Assembly (NCBI GenBank): GCA_009758405.1
Contig: WSBC01000004.1
Coordinates: 1 to 64,000 of the forward strand
DNA: 64,000 nt
Direction: 5' to 3'
Source: Methanobacteriota archaeon
GTDB lineage: Archaea; Thermoplasmatota; Thermoplasmata; Thermoplasmatales; ARK-15
Within the stretch, counting starts at the first letter, position 1; the number at the start of each line of letters is the position of its first letter. This document shows positions 25,621 through 33,940 of the stretch, in pieces. The position numbers and the translations under genes are program-made. The notes beneath the pieces were generated by a model. That model searched no databases. It was not told where the DNA came from and was given only the letters and a program-made list of their open reading frames with translations.

Positions 25621-26643
25621 CTATTTGACTATATCAAGTTTGATTCCCGAATCTGTAAATGTATAGTTTGGCTTTCCCTTTATGCCTGTTACCACTACCA
25701 TCACCCCCATCCTTCTCTTGTAATCAGGCCTGATGGATGCCCCCCATATTATCCTTGCATTCTTGTTCATCCTTGATTCTATTATTGATACTACCTTGTG
25801 TGCCTCCTCAACTGTCATATCCTCGCCACCTACAACATCAACAATGGCACCTGTAGCATCACTTATGTCAATATCTATCAATGGTGAGTTTATTGCATTG
25901 TTTGTAGCTATCTCTGCCCTTTTTTCACTATCACTCTCCCCCAGCCCTATTACAGCAAGACCACTTCCCTTCATAATTGTCTTAAGATCATTATAATCAA
26001 GATTTATTAAACCAGGTTTTGTAATCATCTCTGATATACCCTTTATAGCCTTAACAAGTATTTCATCCGCTACCTTGAATGCCCTATTTAGTGGAAGTCT
26101 AGGAACAAGCTTGAGAAGCTTGTCGTTCATTACAACAATTACGGAATCTGCCTGTTCAAGGAGCTTATTAAGGCCCCAGACTGCATTTTCAAACCTGTAC
26201 CTTCCCTCAGAACTGAATGGAAATGTTACAACGGCAACAGTAAGTGCACCCAGCTCCTTTGCAATCCTCGCTACAACTGGTGCAGATCCTGTACCTGTGC
26301 CACCTCCCATGCCAGCCGTAATAAATACAATGTCAGAACCCTCCAAAACCCTTTTAATATCCTCCTCCGCCTCCAGGGCCGATTTCATACCTATTTCCGG
26401 TATTGCACCTGCACCAAGGCCTCCAGTTAGCCTCCTCCCAAGTAGTACCTTCCTCTGGGATCTTATCATATACAAATGTGCGGCATCAGTATTCATTGCT
26501 ATCAATTCCACATCCTGTATACCATCCTCTATTATCCTTGATATTGTGTTTGATCCAGCACCCCCGCAACCAACAATCTTTATTTTTGTTCTAAGGGACT
26601 TGAGTATTTCAAGGAGTTCCTGATCTTCAGGATTTTGCTCCAT
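25621..26643 (-). CDS. ftsZ: FtsZ cell-division GTPase
   Basis: The tubulin-like division protein has the N-terminal GCGGAGSNTI, the tubulin signature GMGGGTGTGSAPV near 105, and the T7-loop region NLDYNDLKTIMKGSGLAVIGLG. About 340 residues, with almost no C-terminal tail. I place the start at the ATG at 26643, which has GGTGG just before it, rather than the ATG at 26655 that abuts the dnaG stop. It lies between secE and the primase-like gene in one minus-strand series. Confidence 0.96.
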   Translation of the reverse strand: MEQNPEDQELLEILKSLRTKIKIVGCGGAGSNTISRIIEDGIQDVELIAMNTDAAHLYMIRSQRKVLLGRRLTGGLGAGAIPEIGMKSALEAEEDIKRVLEGSDIVFITAGMGGGTGTGSAPVVARIAKELGALTVAVVTFPFSSEGRYRFENAVWGLNKLLEQADSVIVVMNDKLLKLVPRLPLNRAFKVADEILVKAIKGISEMITKPGLINLDYNDLKTIMKGSGLAVIGLGESDSEKRAEIATNNAINSPLIDIDISDATGAIVDVVGGEDMTVEEAHKVVSIIESRMNKNARIIWGASIRPDYKRRMGVMVVVTGIKGKPNYTFTDSGIKLDIVK

Positions 26644-26655
26644 ATTTACCACCAT

Positions 26656-27861
26656 TTAGATGTTCCTCACTATCAGTTTCATATTGGCGGGTTTTTTCGT
26701 TACATTCAATATCTTCATTCCGTAAATCTCTTCTATGCCCCGCTCATATGCAATATCCACTAGTCTCTGGGATATTATACCGCCCGTGATTAATGTGTTT
26801 CCCTTTATCTCTGTGGTGGAGAGTTTATCAAATAACTCATTCAGCTGTATTGTGCTTATTATATTACCCTCCTTATCAGTTATAAAGGCCACCTTTTTTT
26901 CAAATGCATCCAGTAATAGATCGTCCTTCTTTCTATCCTCACTGATTTCCTCCTTCTCCTCTACCCTATCTTCTTCCTTTTCAGCCTCCTTTACCATTTC
27001 AGATTTTCCCATCTTTTCAAGCTCTTCATTCATCCCATGTGTGGCAAGGTATTGTTCAACAGTCATCTTATTCCTCAGTGCCTTTACTATTTGCTTATAC
27101 GTAAGTTCCTCCACCTCCCTACCAGGTGGTGCCCTTGCTACAAAATCAATCTCAGCTACCTGTAAAAGCTCCTTGAATATCAGGTCACCTCCCCTGTCAC
27201 CATCTAAAAATGCAGTGGCCACCCTTTCTTTAGTGAGATCTATTATTGTCTTGGGTATGTTTGTTCCTTCAACGGCTATTGCATTCTTTATACCATACTT
27301 GAGTAGGTTAAGCACATCTGACCTGCCTTCAACAATTATTATTGCATCGGATGTGGGAACTGCTGGACCTGCTGGGAGCCTGTCCTCACCGTATGTTATT
27401 ATCTCCTCCTTTTCTATTGTCTCCCTTACCACTTGAATAAGGTCTTCACTGAGGTTTTTACCCTGTGAAAGGAGGCTTTCAAGAAGTTCCTTTGCCCTTT
27501 CAACCACCTTCTGCCTTTTTGTTAGCCTTATATCCTCTATAGAAAGTACCTCAAAACTAGCCTTACATGGCCCTACTCTTTCTATAGTCTCCAGAGATGC
27601 TGCAAGGATTGCAGTCTCAACCTGATCGAGGCTTGATGGTATGTAAACAATCCCCTCGGATTTACCCTTCTTTGAGTCTATTTCCACCTCTATCCTCCCT
27701 ATTCTACCACTTTTCTGAAGATCCCTCAAATCAAGTTCCTCACCTAGTAAGCCCTCAGTCTGTCCGAATATTGCCCCCACTACATCGGGCTTTTCTACTA
27801 CACCATCAGCCATGATTTTTGCCTTTATAAGGTATTTAGCTGCATTTGGATCTATATTCAT
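26656..27861 (-). CDS. dnaG: Archaeal DnaG-like primase
   Basis: The N-terminal DPNAAKYLIKAKIMADGVVEKPDVVGAIFGQTEGLLG block is specific to archaeal DnaG. A central Toprim domain follows with IIIVEGRSDVLNLLKYG near 175 and FLDGDRGGDLI, then a charged linker and a conserved C-terminal domain. The archaeal protein has primase activity in vitro and associates with the exosome. I use the ATG at 27861, which has AAGGTG upstream, rather than the GTG at 27870. It is the first gene of the FtsZ/SecE/Spt5/ribosomal series. Confidence 0.95.
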   Translation of the reverse strand: MNIDPNAAKYLIKAKIMADGVVEKPDVVGAIFGQTEGLLGEELDLRDLQKSGRIGRIEVEIDSKKGKSEGIVYIPSSLDQVETAILAASLETIERVGPCKASFEVLSIEDIRLTKRQKVVERAKELLESLLSQGKNLSEDLIQVVRETIEKEEIITYGEDRLPAGPAVPTSDAIIIVEGRSDVLNLLKYGIKNAIAVEGTNIPKTIIDLTKERVATAFLDGDRGGDLIFKELLQVAEIDFVARAPPGREVEELTYKQIVKALRNKMTVEQYLATHGMNEELEKMGKSEMVKEAEKEEDRVEEKEEISEDRKKDDLLLDAFEKKVAFITDKEGNIISTIQLNELFDKLSTTEIKGNTLITGGIISQRLVDIAYERGIEEIYGMKILNVTKKPANMKLIVRNI

Positions 27862-27876
27862 TTTTATCACCTTCTT

Positions 27877-27974
27877 TTAAAAATAGTCATCTCTTCACTT
27901 CATACCCGGACACGTTTAAATTATGATTAATATTTAACGTGAAAGTCATGATGATCAGGGATGACTATTTTTAA
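27877..27974. repeat. 98-nt concentric imperfect palindrome in the dnaG/addB promoter region
   Basis: A perfect 15-nt inverted repeat, TTAAAAATAGTCATC at 27877-27891 and GATGACTATTTTTAA at 27960-27974, encloses a second inverted repeat, CACGTT at 27911-27916 and AACGTG at 27936-27941. Both are centred at 27925.5-27926, and a TCAT/ATGA pair at 27900-27903 and 27948-27951 fits the same axis. The AT-rich centre could hold the dnaG TATA box. It may be a regulatory site, a replication element or a hairpin-forming relic. Confidence 0.7.
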
Positions 27975-28086
27975 TTTCATTAAATTGATTTCATTAATAA
28001 ATTTTTCTCAAATTTTTTTTAAAAAATTGTTCCCTTAACAACCTCTACTAAAAAAGAATAAATATGAATACTCTATTTATTAAATA

Positions 28087-30558
28087 ATGCTTAGGATTTT
28101 ATATGGTAATCCCCTTGAATACATTGAAAAAAATTTAGGGGATGATATTTTTATACTTCCAGATTCTATATCAATAAGGAATGTGGAGATATACCTTCTC
28201 AGGAAAAGGGGTCTTGAATATTTTCCCGCTGAAAAGTTTTTCACAGTTGATTCCTTAGCTGAAAAATTTTTTGATAAAAGATACAAAATAATGCCAAGGT
28301 TCATGGAGAGATATATATGCAAAGAATCACTAAAAGGTATTGCATTTTACAGGGATCTCCATGAAAGTGAGAATTTTATTACACTTCTCCTTGAGGAATA
28401 CCTTGAAATAAAAGAAAATATGGTTATGGGGAAAATGCCAAATAGGATTGGAGAATTTTTCAGGGTATTCAATGAAGAGTATTCAAAATTCCTTGATAGA
28501 CTCAGGGATGGTGTTAAGGTAAAGGGGGAGATATGGCATTTCCTCACAAGGGCAGAGATGACTTATTTACTCGCCTCTGAACTTTCAAAAATGAATGGAA
28601 GGAAAATTAACTTTACAGGATTTTACTATATAAGTCCTACATTGAAGCATCTGATAGATGAGTTAAGAAGGAATAATTATGTCACCTTTATTTCCGAACC
28701 AATTGATGCTGAAAGTTCAATTATACTTGAGAAGAGGCTCATGGCAGACAGGATAGATGGAGAAGGTTTGAAAAAATTCAAATCAGAACTTTATGAATTA
28801 CCCGACAGGAGAAGGGAGGTAAAGTTTATTGCAAATTTTATACTTGAAAAGATTAGTCAACTTGGTCTTTCTTTTTCTGATTTTGTTGTTGCATTTCCTG
28901 ATGCAAAGGTATACCAGTGGTACGTTGAAGAGATATTCAGGGAATATAAAATACCATATTTCATTGAGACAAGGATAAAATTTCCTGAAATGCCCTATTT
29001 TAATTACTTTGTTGAAAAAATTGGAAAAATTAGCCCCAATGATTTGAACGATCTCAAAAATTCACTCTCCAATATTTTGCAGGAGATAATGATTAAATTC
29101 ATGGATGATTCTGAAACCATCCTCAAGATGTGGCAGGCCATTCAGGAATATTTTATAGAGATTGAGGCACTTTCAATTAAGGATGCAAATAGGGCCAAAG
29201 AACTTTTACTTCCCTTCCTTTACACCGTTTCCTTCGGTAGATTCTATGGAAATTTCAACACTGTACCCATTGTAGACCTTGGAAATGTTCATTTCAGAAA
29301 GGGAATTTATCTAATAATAGGTGGAATGAGCGATGAGGACTTTCCCAGGCCCCTCAGGGGTGATATAATATTTCAAAATGAGGCATCAAACATTTATAAA
29401 AGGGATTTCAGGACTCATGAGGGAAATGAAAAGTACAGGCTTTACTCTGCGATTCAAAACTTCCAAAATATAATATTCACTTACCCTTATTTCAACAATG
29501 ATGGTAAGAGGGTACTCCAATCCTACATACTTGATTCAATCAGGGTAAATGGATTTTCAGATTTTTCAATAATAAGAATGGGTTCTACTGAATTAATATT
29601 CAATAAGGGAAGAATATATAGTGAAAGGGATGCAAAAATTCTTAATGTTAATAAAAATGGGAACTCAGAACAAAATGAATTTTGTTCCATTGAAGAGTTG
29701 AGGATAAAAATCTCAAACATTGATTTAACACCATCACACATTACTGTATATAACAAATGTCCAAGGAAGTTCTTTCTTATGTATGTAATGGAAATAAAAT
29801 ACCCTGAGGAGGAACTTTCACCTGCAAAAAGGGGTAGTTTTGCGCATGATATTCTTAGAGATTTCTATAAAAAATATAATGATTTACATATAATATCAAA
29901 GATGCCAGAAAATACACTAAAAAAGGAAATAAAAGATATGGTAAACGGAATTAAAATTGAGCATGATGAGGGCATGGCTTTCAAATCTAGGCTTTCAAGG
30001 CAAATATATGATGCAATAAAGACCGATATCAATATTAGTAGTGAAAGAAAGGTCATTGGAACGGAATTGCCCTTTATGATTGAAATTGGAAATAGGAAGA
30101 TAAGGGGCAGAATAGACAGGCTAGATTCCATGCAAGATTATCAGATATTGATTGATTATAAATATTCCAAATACAGGGATACACTAAATATGTTCATAAA
30201 AAAGGCGGATGAGCTTTACAATCCTGAAAAGGACTTTAACCTTCCAATTTACATCCTCTGGCTTTTAAAGGTGAAAAAATCAAAAAAATTCGTTGCATTT
30301 TATTATCCAATAGTGTCAATGGGAAGGACAAGCCCAGGGAAATGGATGAGGGTATATACAAATAGCGCCACTCCAAAAGAATTTCTAAGCAATAATGCAT
30401 CCTTTTTTTATAATAACATATTTATAGAAAATCTAGAGAATAGAATAAAGGAGATAATAGATGGAATAAACAGATGCCAGTTTCCTATGACTGAAAATAA
30501 AAATATTTGCAGAAACTGTGAATACAGGAGGATCTGTGGTGGTATGAATGAACTGTGA
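28087..30558 (+). CDS. AddB-like nuclease of a helicase-nuclease complex
   Basis: This 823-residue protein resembles AddB. The N-terminal helicase-like part (FILPDSISIRNVEIYLL) shows no intact Walker A, as often seen in AddB-type subunits. The C-terminal RecB-type PD-(D/E)XK nuclease starts near 555 with TVYNKCPRKF, then RGSFAHDILRDFY, RGRIDRLD and ILIDYKYSK, and ends with CRNCEYRRIC. The first Cys plus the last three form the four-cysteine iron-sulphur staple known from AddB and Cas4. It overlaps the AddA-like gene by 11 nt. The expected role is resection of double-strand breaks. Confidence 0.88.
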   Translation: MLRILYGNPLEYIEKNLGDDIFILPDSISIRNVEIYLLRKRGLEYFPAEKFFTVDSLAEKFFDKRYKIMPRFMERYICKESLKGIAFYRDLHESENFITLLLEEYLEIKENMVMGKMPNRIGEFFRVFNEEYSKFLDRLRDGVKVKGEIWHFLTRAEMTYLLASELSKMNGRKINFTGFYYISPTLKHLIDELRRNNYVTFISEPIDAESSIILEKRLMADRIDGEGLKKFKSELYELPDRRREVKFIANFILEKISQLGLSFSDFVVAFPDAKVYQWYVEEIFREYKIPYFIETRIKFPEMPYFNYFVEKIGKISPNDLNDLKNSLSNILQEIMIKFMDDSETILKMWQAIQEYFIEIEALSIKDANRAKELLLPFLYTVSFGRFYGNFNTVPIVDLGNVHFRKGIYLIIGGMSDEDFPRPLRGDIIFQNEASNIYKRDFRTHEGNEKYRLYSAIQNFQNIIFTYPYFNNDGKRVLQSYILDSIRVNGFSDFSIIRMGSTELIFNKGRIYSERDAKILNVNKNGNSEQNEFCSIEELRIKISNIDLTPSHITVYNKCPRKFFLMYVMEIKYPEEELSPAKRGSFAHDILRDFYKKYNDLHIISKMPENTLKKEIKDMVNGIKIEHDEGMAFKSRLSRQIYDAIKTDINISSERKVIGTELPFMIEIGNRKIRGRIDRLDSMQDYQILIDYKYSKYRDTLNMFIKKADELYNPEKDFNLPIYILWLLKVKKSKKFVAFYYPIVSMGRTSPGKWMRVYTNSATPKEFLSNNASFFYNNIFIENLENRIKEIIDGINRCQFPMTENKNICRNCEYRRICGGMNEL

Positions 30559-33364
30559 TAAACTGACAGATAAGCAGAGGAAAATAGTTGATTATGCTGG
30601 AAGGGATGATGTTTCCACCTTTGCAGTTGCAGGTTCAGGGAAAACATCAGTACTTGTTTGCTCCTATCTAAAACTCCTTGAATTGATGTCTTCGGACATT
30701 GAAGAATCCGTCTCAAGGATTCTTGTTATTACATTCACTGATGATGCTGCCACAGAGATAAGAAAGAGAATAAGGGAGGTATTGATTGAAAAATATAAAT
30801 ATATAGGACCTTTAAACTATATTTCAACAATTCATAGCTTTGCAAACGAGATATTAAAACGCTTCTCAATAGAGCTAGGTATAAATCCAGAATATACCGT
30901 TGGTGAGGATTACCTTATAGCAGAGATTATGGACAATGCATACAAGGAAGCAAGGGACAGGTTATCTCCTGAAGAGATTGAGCTCCTTGATGATTATCTA
31001 TCTGTAATAGACATAGGAAGGAGAAGCCTAAAATCTGTCGTATTTACAATATACTGGAAGATGAAATCCTCAGGATGGACCAGGGAGTTAACAATATCAC
31101 ATTTAAATGAATTAAAAAATAAGATCAAAGGAAATGGTAATGAAGAAAGTATTGTGGAATCCTTTATTAAGATATTTTCAAACTTCCATGACATCGTGGA
31201 AAAAAGAAAAAGGTTATCTGGTGTTCTTTCATATGATGACATACTTTATTATGCGAACCAGCTTTTAGAAAAAGAGGAAATCAGGGAATTCTTCAGGAAG
31301 AAGTTTGAATATGTTATTGTGGATGAATACCAGGACACTAGTACTTTACAACAGGAGATAATAGATAAGATTTCAAGAAGGGGTAGGAGGATCTTTGCGG
31401 GGGATTACTTTCAGAGCATATATGAATGGAGAGATGCTACACCTGTTAGCACCATGGAGTTCATAAGAAGGAATAATTTTAAGATCCTTATAATGGATGA
31501 GAACTTCAGATCTGTCCCTAGCATAATCGATTTTATAAATAAACTATTTTCAAACCTTTTCAAAATGAATATAAAGGAAATCGATTACATAGGAATTAGG
31601 CCAACTGAAAAAGAACTTGATGGTGCTGGTGTTTTCATAATAAATGTTATGGGGAGTTCCATTGAAGAAATGAGGAGGGATGAGGCTGAAAAAATTTCAA
31701 ACATTATTCTTAATATCGTTTCAAAACTGGAGATAAGGGATAGGGATGGAGAATTGAGGAAGATCAACTATGGGGATATAGCAATACTGTTCAGGAAAAG
31801 ATCTGGAATGGCAACATATGCTAAGGCACTTCAGAAAAAGGGTATCAGGTATTCTTTTATAGAGAGGGGATCCTTTTTTGAGAGTGAGGAGATTTCAACA
31901 ATAATTAATATGCTTATTTGCCTTAGGGATAATACCTGGAGGGATATACACAATGGAAATGCATTTGAGGTACTAAAATTTGCATATGACATTTCAATGG
32001 AAGAATTCATAAGGGGATCAGGTGAAATCATTAAAAAATTCCTCAGGGACATGGAGATTTTAAGCTCTAAAAAGGATGGTAGAAAGGACCTTCTTATTCT
32101 TGAATTCCTGAGATTAACTGAATATGACATTAAGGTACTAAAGAGGCCCGATGGGCTTCAAAGATACCTGAATATTTACAAGCTTATAGATATGGCAAGG
32201 GAGAAGGAAGAGGATGGTATTATTGGCCTGGGTAGGTTTTTGGATGTTCTAATGGATATGAAGGAGAATGAGGATATTTCATCAATTCCATTATTTGATC
32301 CTATGGATAATTCTGTAAGATTAATGACAATACATTCTTCAAAGGGTCTTGAGTTTCCAGTTGTATTCATTGCGGATCTATTCTCAAAATTGAACTATAG
32401 AACTGGAAATGTAATTTTTGACAGGGAAACAGGCATATTCATTGATATAGAGGATCTTGCTGACACAAACATTATTAAAAAAATAAAGGAGAGGATGAAG
32501 GAAAGGGATTTCAGGGAGAATATAAGGGTACTTTATGTAGCATTTACAAGGGCAAAACAGTATCTTTTTATAGGCCATCCCGAAACATTGAATGAAAAAG
32601 AAACTTTTTCAAGATTGATTGAGGATGCCCTGGGTAGGGAATTCCTTATGCCTTACATTGAGAGGTGTAACGGATTAATTTCAGGTAATGAGATTTTGCC
32701 AAAGGATGAAAAGATAATCGATTTCAATATATACAAAATAGATAAATTTCCACCAGATCCAATATTCCTGAGCGTTTCAGACATTAAGAATTATTATTTT
32801 TGTCCTGTGTACTTCGAGAAATATAAACTAAGGATATCGAATCAAGGGGAATTTGGTACATCTTTCCATGAGTTCATGGAGGGAGTGGACTTTTTAAATC
32901 CACCTGAAGGGGTCTTTGGGGATATATTAGAAAATATTCTTAATACAAACTTGGGAAGTATGATAATTAAAAATAAAGAGTCACTGAAAAGAGAATATCC
33001 ATTCCATATCAGGTACAGGGATGTAATAATAAGGGGGAGGATGGATCTATTAATACCTGAGGAGGGCATTATAATAGATTATAAGACAGGGGAGGAGAAT
33101 GAGGGTGATAAGATTCAAATGCTTCTATATTCATATGCTTATAAAAAGATTTTTGGAAGAATACCTGATAAATGCATAATTTATTATACAAAGAGAAATG
33201 AAATCAAGGAATTCAAGTTTATAGAAAATGACCTGAATTATCTTGAGGAGATCCTTAATAAAATGATTAATAGCATAAAATATGGAAATTTCCAAAAAAA
33301 TTATGAGAAATGTGAAAGATGCCAAATTAGGGATTTCTGTGGGGACCTTGAAAAACAAAATTAA
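30548..33364 (+). CDS. AddA-like UvrD-family helicase-nuclease
   Basis: The 938-residue protein has the full set of SF1A helicase motifs: LTDKQRKIVDYAG, Walker A AVAGSGKTSVLV near 27, ITFTDDAATEIRKRI, VIVDEYQDTS near 258, MTIHSSKGLEFPVVFIADLF and VLYVAFTRAKQYLF. The C-terminal nuclease (about 741-938) has GTSFHEFMEG, IRGRMDLLI and IIIDYKTGEE. Cysteines in YYFCPVYF and in CERCQIRDFC give the same four-Cys pattern as the AddB-like partner. It is the motor and probably a second nuclease of the complex. Confidence 0.9.
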   Translation: MNCDKLTDKQRKIVDYAGRDDVSTFAVAGSGKTSVLVCSYLKLLELMSSDIEESVSRILVITFTDDAATEIRKRIREVLIEKYKYIGPLNYISTIHSFANEILKRFSIELGINPEYTVGEDYLIAEIMDNAYKEARDRLSPEEIELLDDYLSVIDIGRRSLKSVVFTIYWKMKSSGWTRELTISHLNELKNKIKGNGNEESIVESFIKIFSNFHDIVEKRKRLSGVLSYDDILYYANQLLEKEEIREFFRKKFEYVIVDEYQDTSTLQQEIIDKISRRGRRIFAGDYFQSIYEWRDATPVSTMEFIRRNNFKILIMDENFRSVPSIIDFINKLFSNLFKMNIKEIDYIGIRPTEKELDGAGVFIINVMGSSIEEMRRDEAEKISNIILNIVSKLEIRDRDGELRKINYGDIAILFRKRSGMATYAKALQKKGIRYSFIERGSFFESEEISTIINMLICLRDNTWRDIHNGNAFEVLKFAYDISMEEFIRGSGEIIKKFLRDMEILSSKKDGRKDLLILEFLRLTEYDIKVLKRPDGLQRYLNIYKLIDMAREKEEDGIIGLGRFLDVLMDMKENEDISSIPLFDPMDNSVRLMTIHSSKGLEFPVVFIADLFSKLNYRTGNVIFDRETGIFIDIEDLADTNIIKKIKERMKERDFRENIRVLYVAFTRAKQYLFIGHPETLNEKETFSRLIEDALGREFLMPYIERCNGLISGNEILPKDEKIIDFNIYKIDKFPPDPIFLSVSDIKNYYFCPVYFEKYKLRISNQGEFGTSFHEFMEGVDFLNPPEGVFGDILENILNTNLGSMIIKNKESLKREYPFHIRYRDVIIRGRMDLLIPEEGIIIDYKTGEENEGDKIQMLLYSYAYKKIFGRIPDKCIIYYTKRNEIKEFKFIENDLNYLEEILNKMINSIKYGNFQKNYEKCERCQIRDFCGDLEKQN

Positions 33365-33370
33365 ATATAT
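33361..33370 (+). promoter_or_regulatory. TATA box of tRNA-Leu
   Basis: TTAAATATAT lies 26-35 nt upstream of the first tRNA base, the normal distance for archaeal tRNA promoters. It overlaps the stop codon of the AddA-like gene. Confidence 0.45.
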
Positions 33371-33395
33371 GGATTGTGAATTAACCTTTAATCGG

Positions 33396-33480
33396 GCGGA
33401 GGTTGTCGAGACTGGTCAAAGGCGCCAGATTGAGGGTCTGGTTCCGTAGGGATGCGAGGGTTCAAATCCCTCCCTCCGCA
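33396..33480 (+). tRNA. tRNA-Leu (GAG)
   Basis: The acceptor stem GCGGAGG pairs perfectly with CCTCCGC and is followed by discriminator A. The anticodon arm CCAGA-TTGAGGG-TCTGG gives anticodon GAG (codons CUC/CUU). A long variable arm (GTTCCGTAGGGAT region) marks a class II tRNA, and the T arm is GAGGG-TTCAAAT-CCCTC. G15 is present for archaeosine. No intron, and CCA is not encoded. Length 85 nt. A gamma-glutamyltransferase remnant starts 6 nt downstream on the other strand. Confidence 0.95.
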
Positions 33481-33486
33481 TTTATT

Positions 33487-33834
33487 TTAATATCCAAGTG
33501 CCACGCTACCCATCCTAGGATTCTCACCTACAATCATCGATTGATCCTTTAAAATAATATTTGCAAAGCCTAATGAATTTTCAAATTCATCAAAAATCTT
33601 TATTTCATAACCTCTGGACAATAGCCCATTCACATTTTTTTCACTGAACATTCTTTCAAGATTTATTTTATTATCATATATGTACCTTCCATAGATTAAC
33701 CTTGGAAAATCTACAGCATCCTGAGAATTCATATCTTTATCTATCATATTAATTAATAATTGAACATGTGTCTGAGGCTGTCCTTCGGCCCCGGCTGCAC
33801 CAAAGATAATCATTTTCTCCTCAGAGAATGCCAT
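33487..33834 (-). pseudogene. ggt: C-terminal remnant of gamma-glutamyltransferase
   Basis: The 115 residues match only the C-terminal end of the small subunit of gamma-glutamyltransferases: IIFGAAGAEGQPQTHVQLLINMIDKDMNSQDAVDFPRL (gene-family pattern G..G.D.QPQT..Q...N..D..M..Q.AV..PR) and a closing ENPRMGSVALGY. The large subunit, the autocatalytic Thr and most of the enzyme are missing. The frame stays open about 25 nt further upstream and then dissolves into AT-rich sequence before the subtilisin gene. It is a gene relic next to tRNA-Leu. Confidence 0.8.
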
Positions 33835-33940
33835 TCCTGCTTTACTGCAGGTGTTCTGATCATTTTTATTACCATTTTAACAATAAAAGATTAAGTTTCT
33901 TCTTAAATAATTAATATAAAAATAAAAAAATTAAAAAATT

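Noticed and set aside
25733-27436. Long plus-strand open frames opposite ftsZ and dnaG
   Set aside because: They are antisense shadows of two conserved genes and show no family motif.
27948-27972. C/D box small RNA (C-box-like ATGATGA)
   Set aside because: No D box CTGA follows at a suitable distance, and the sequence is explained by the palindrome.
27877-27974. Palindrome as a MITE with terminal inverted repeats
   Set aside because: No target-site duplication is evident, no second copy was noticed in the window, and inner symmetry on the same axis fits a regulatory or hairpin site better. Not excluded.
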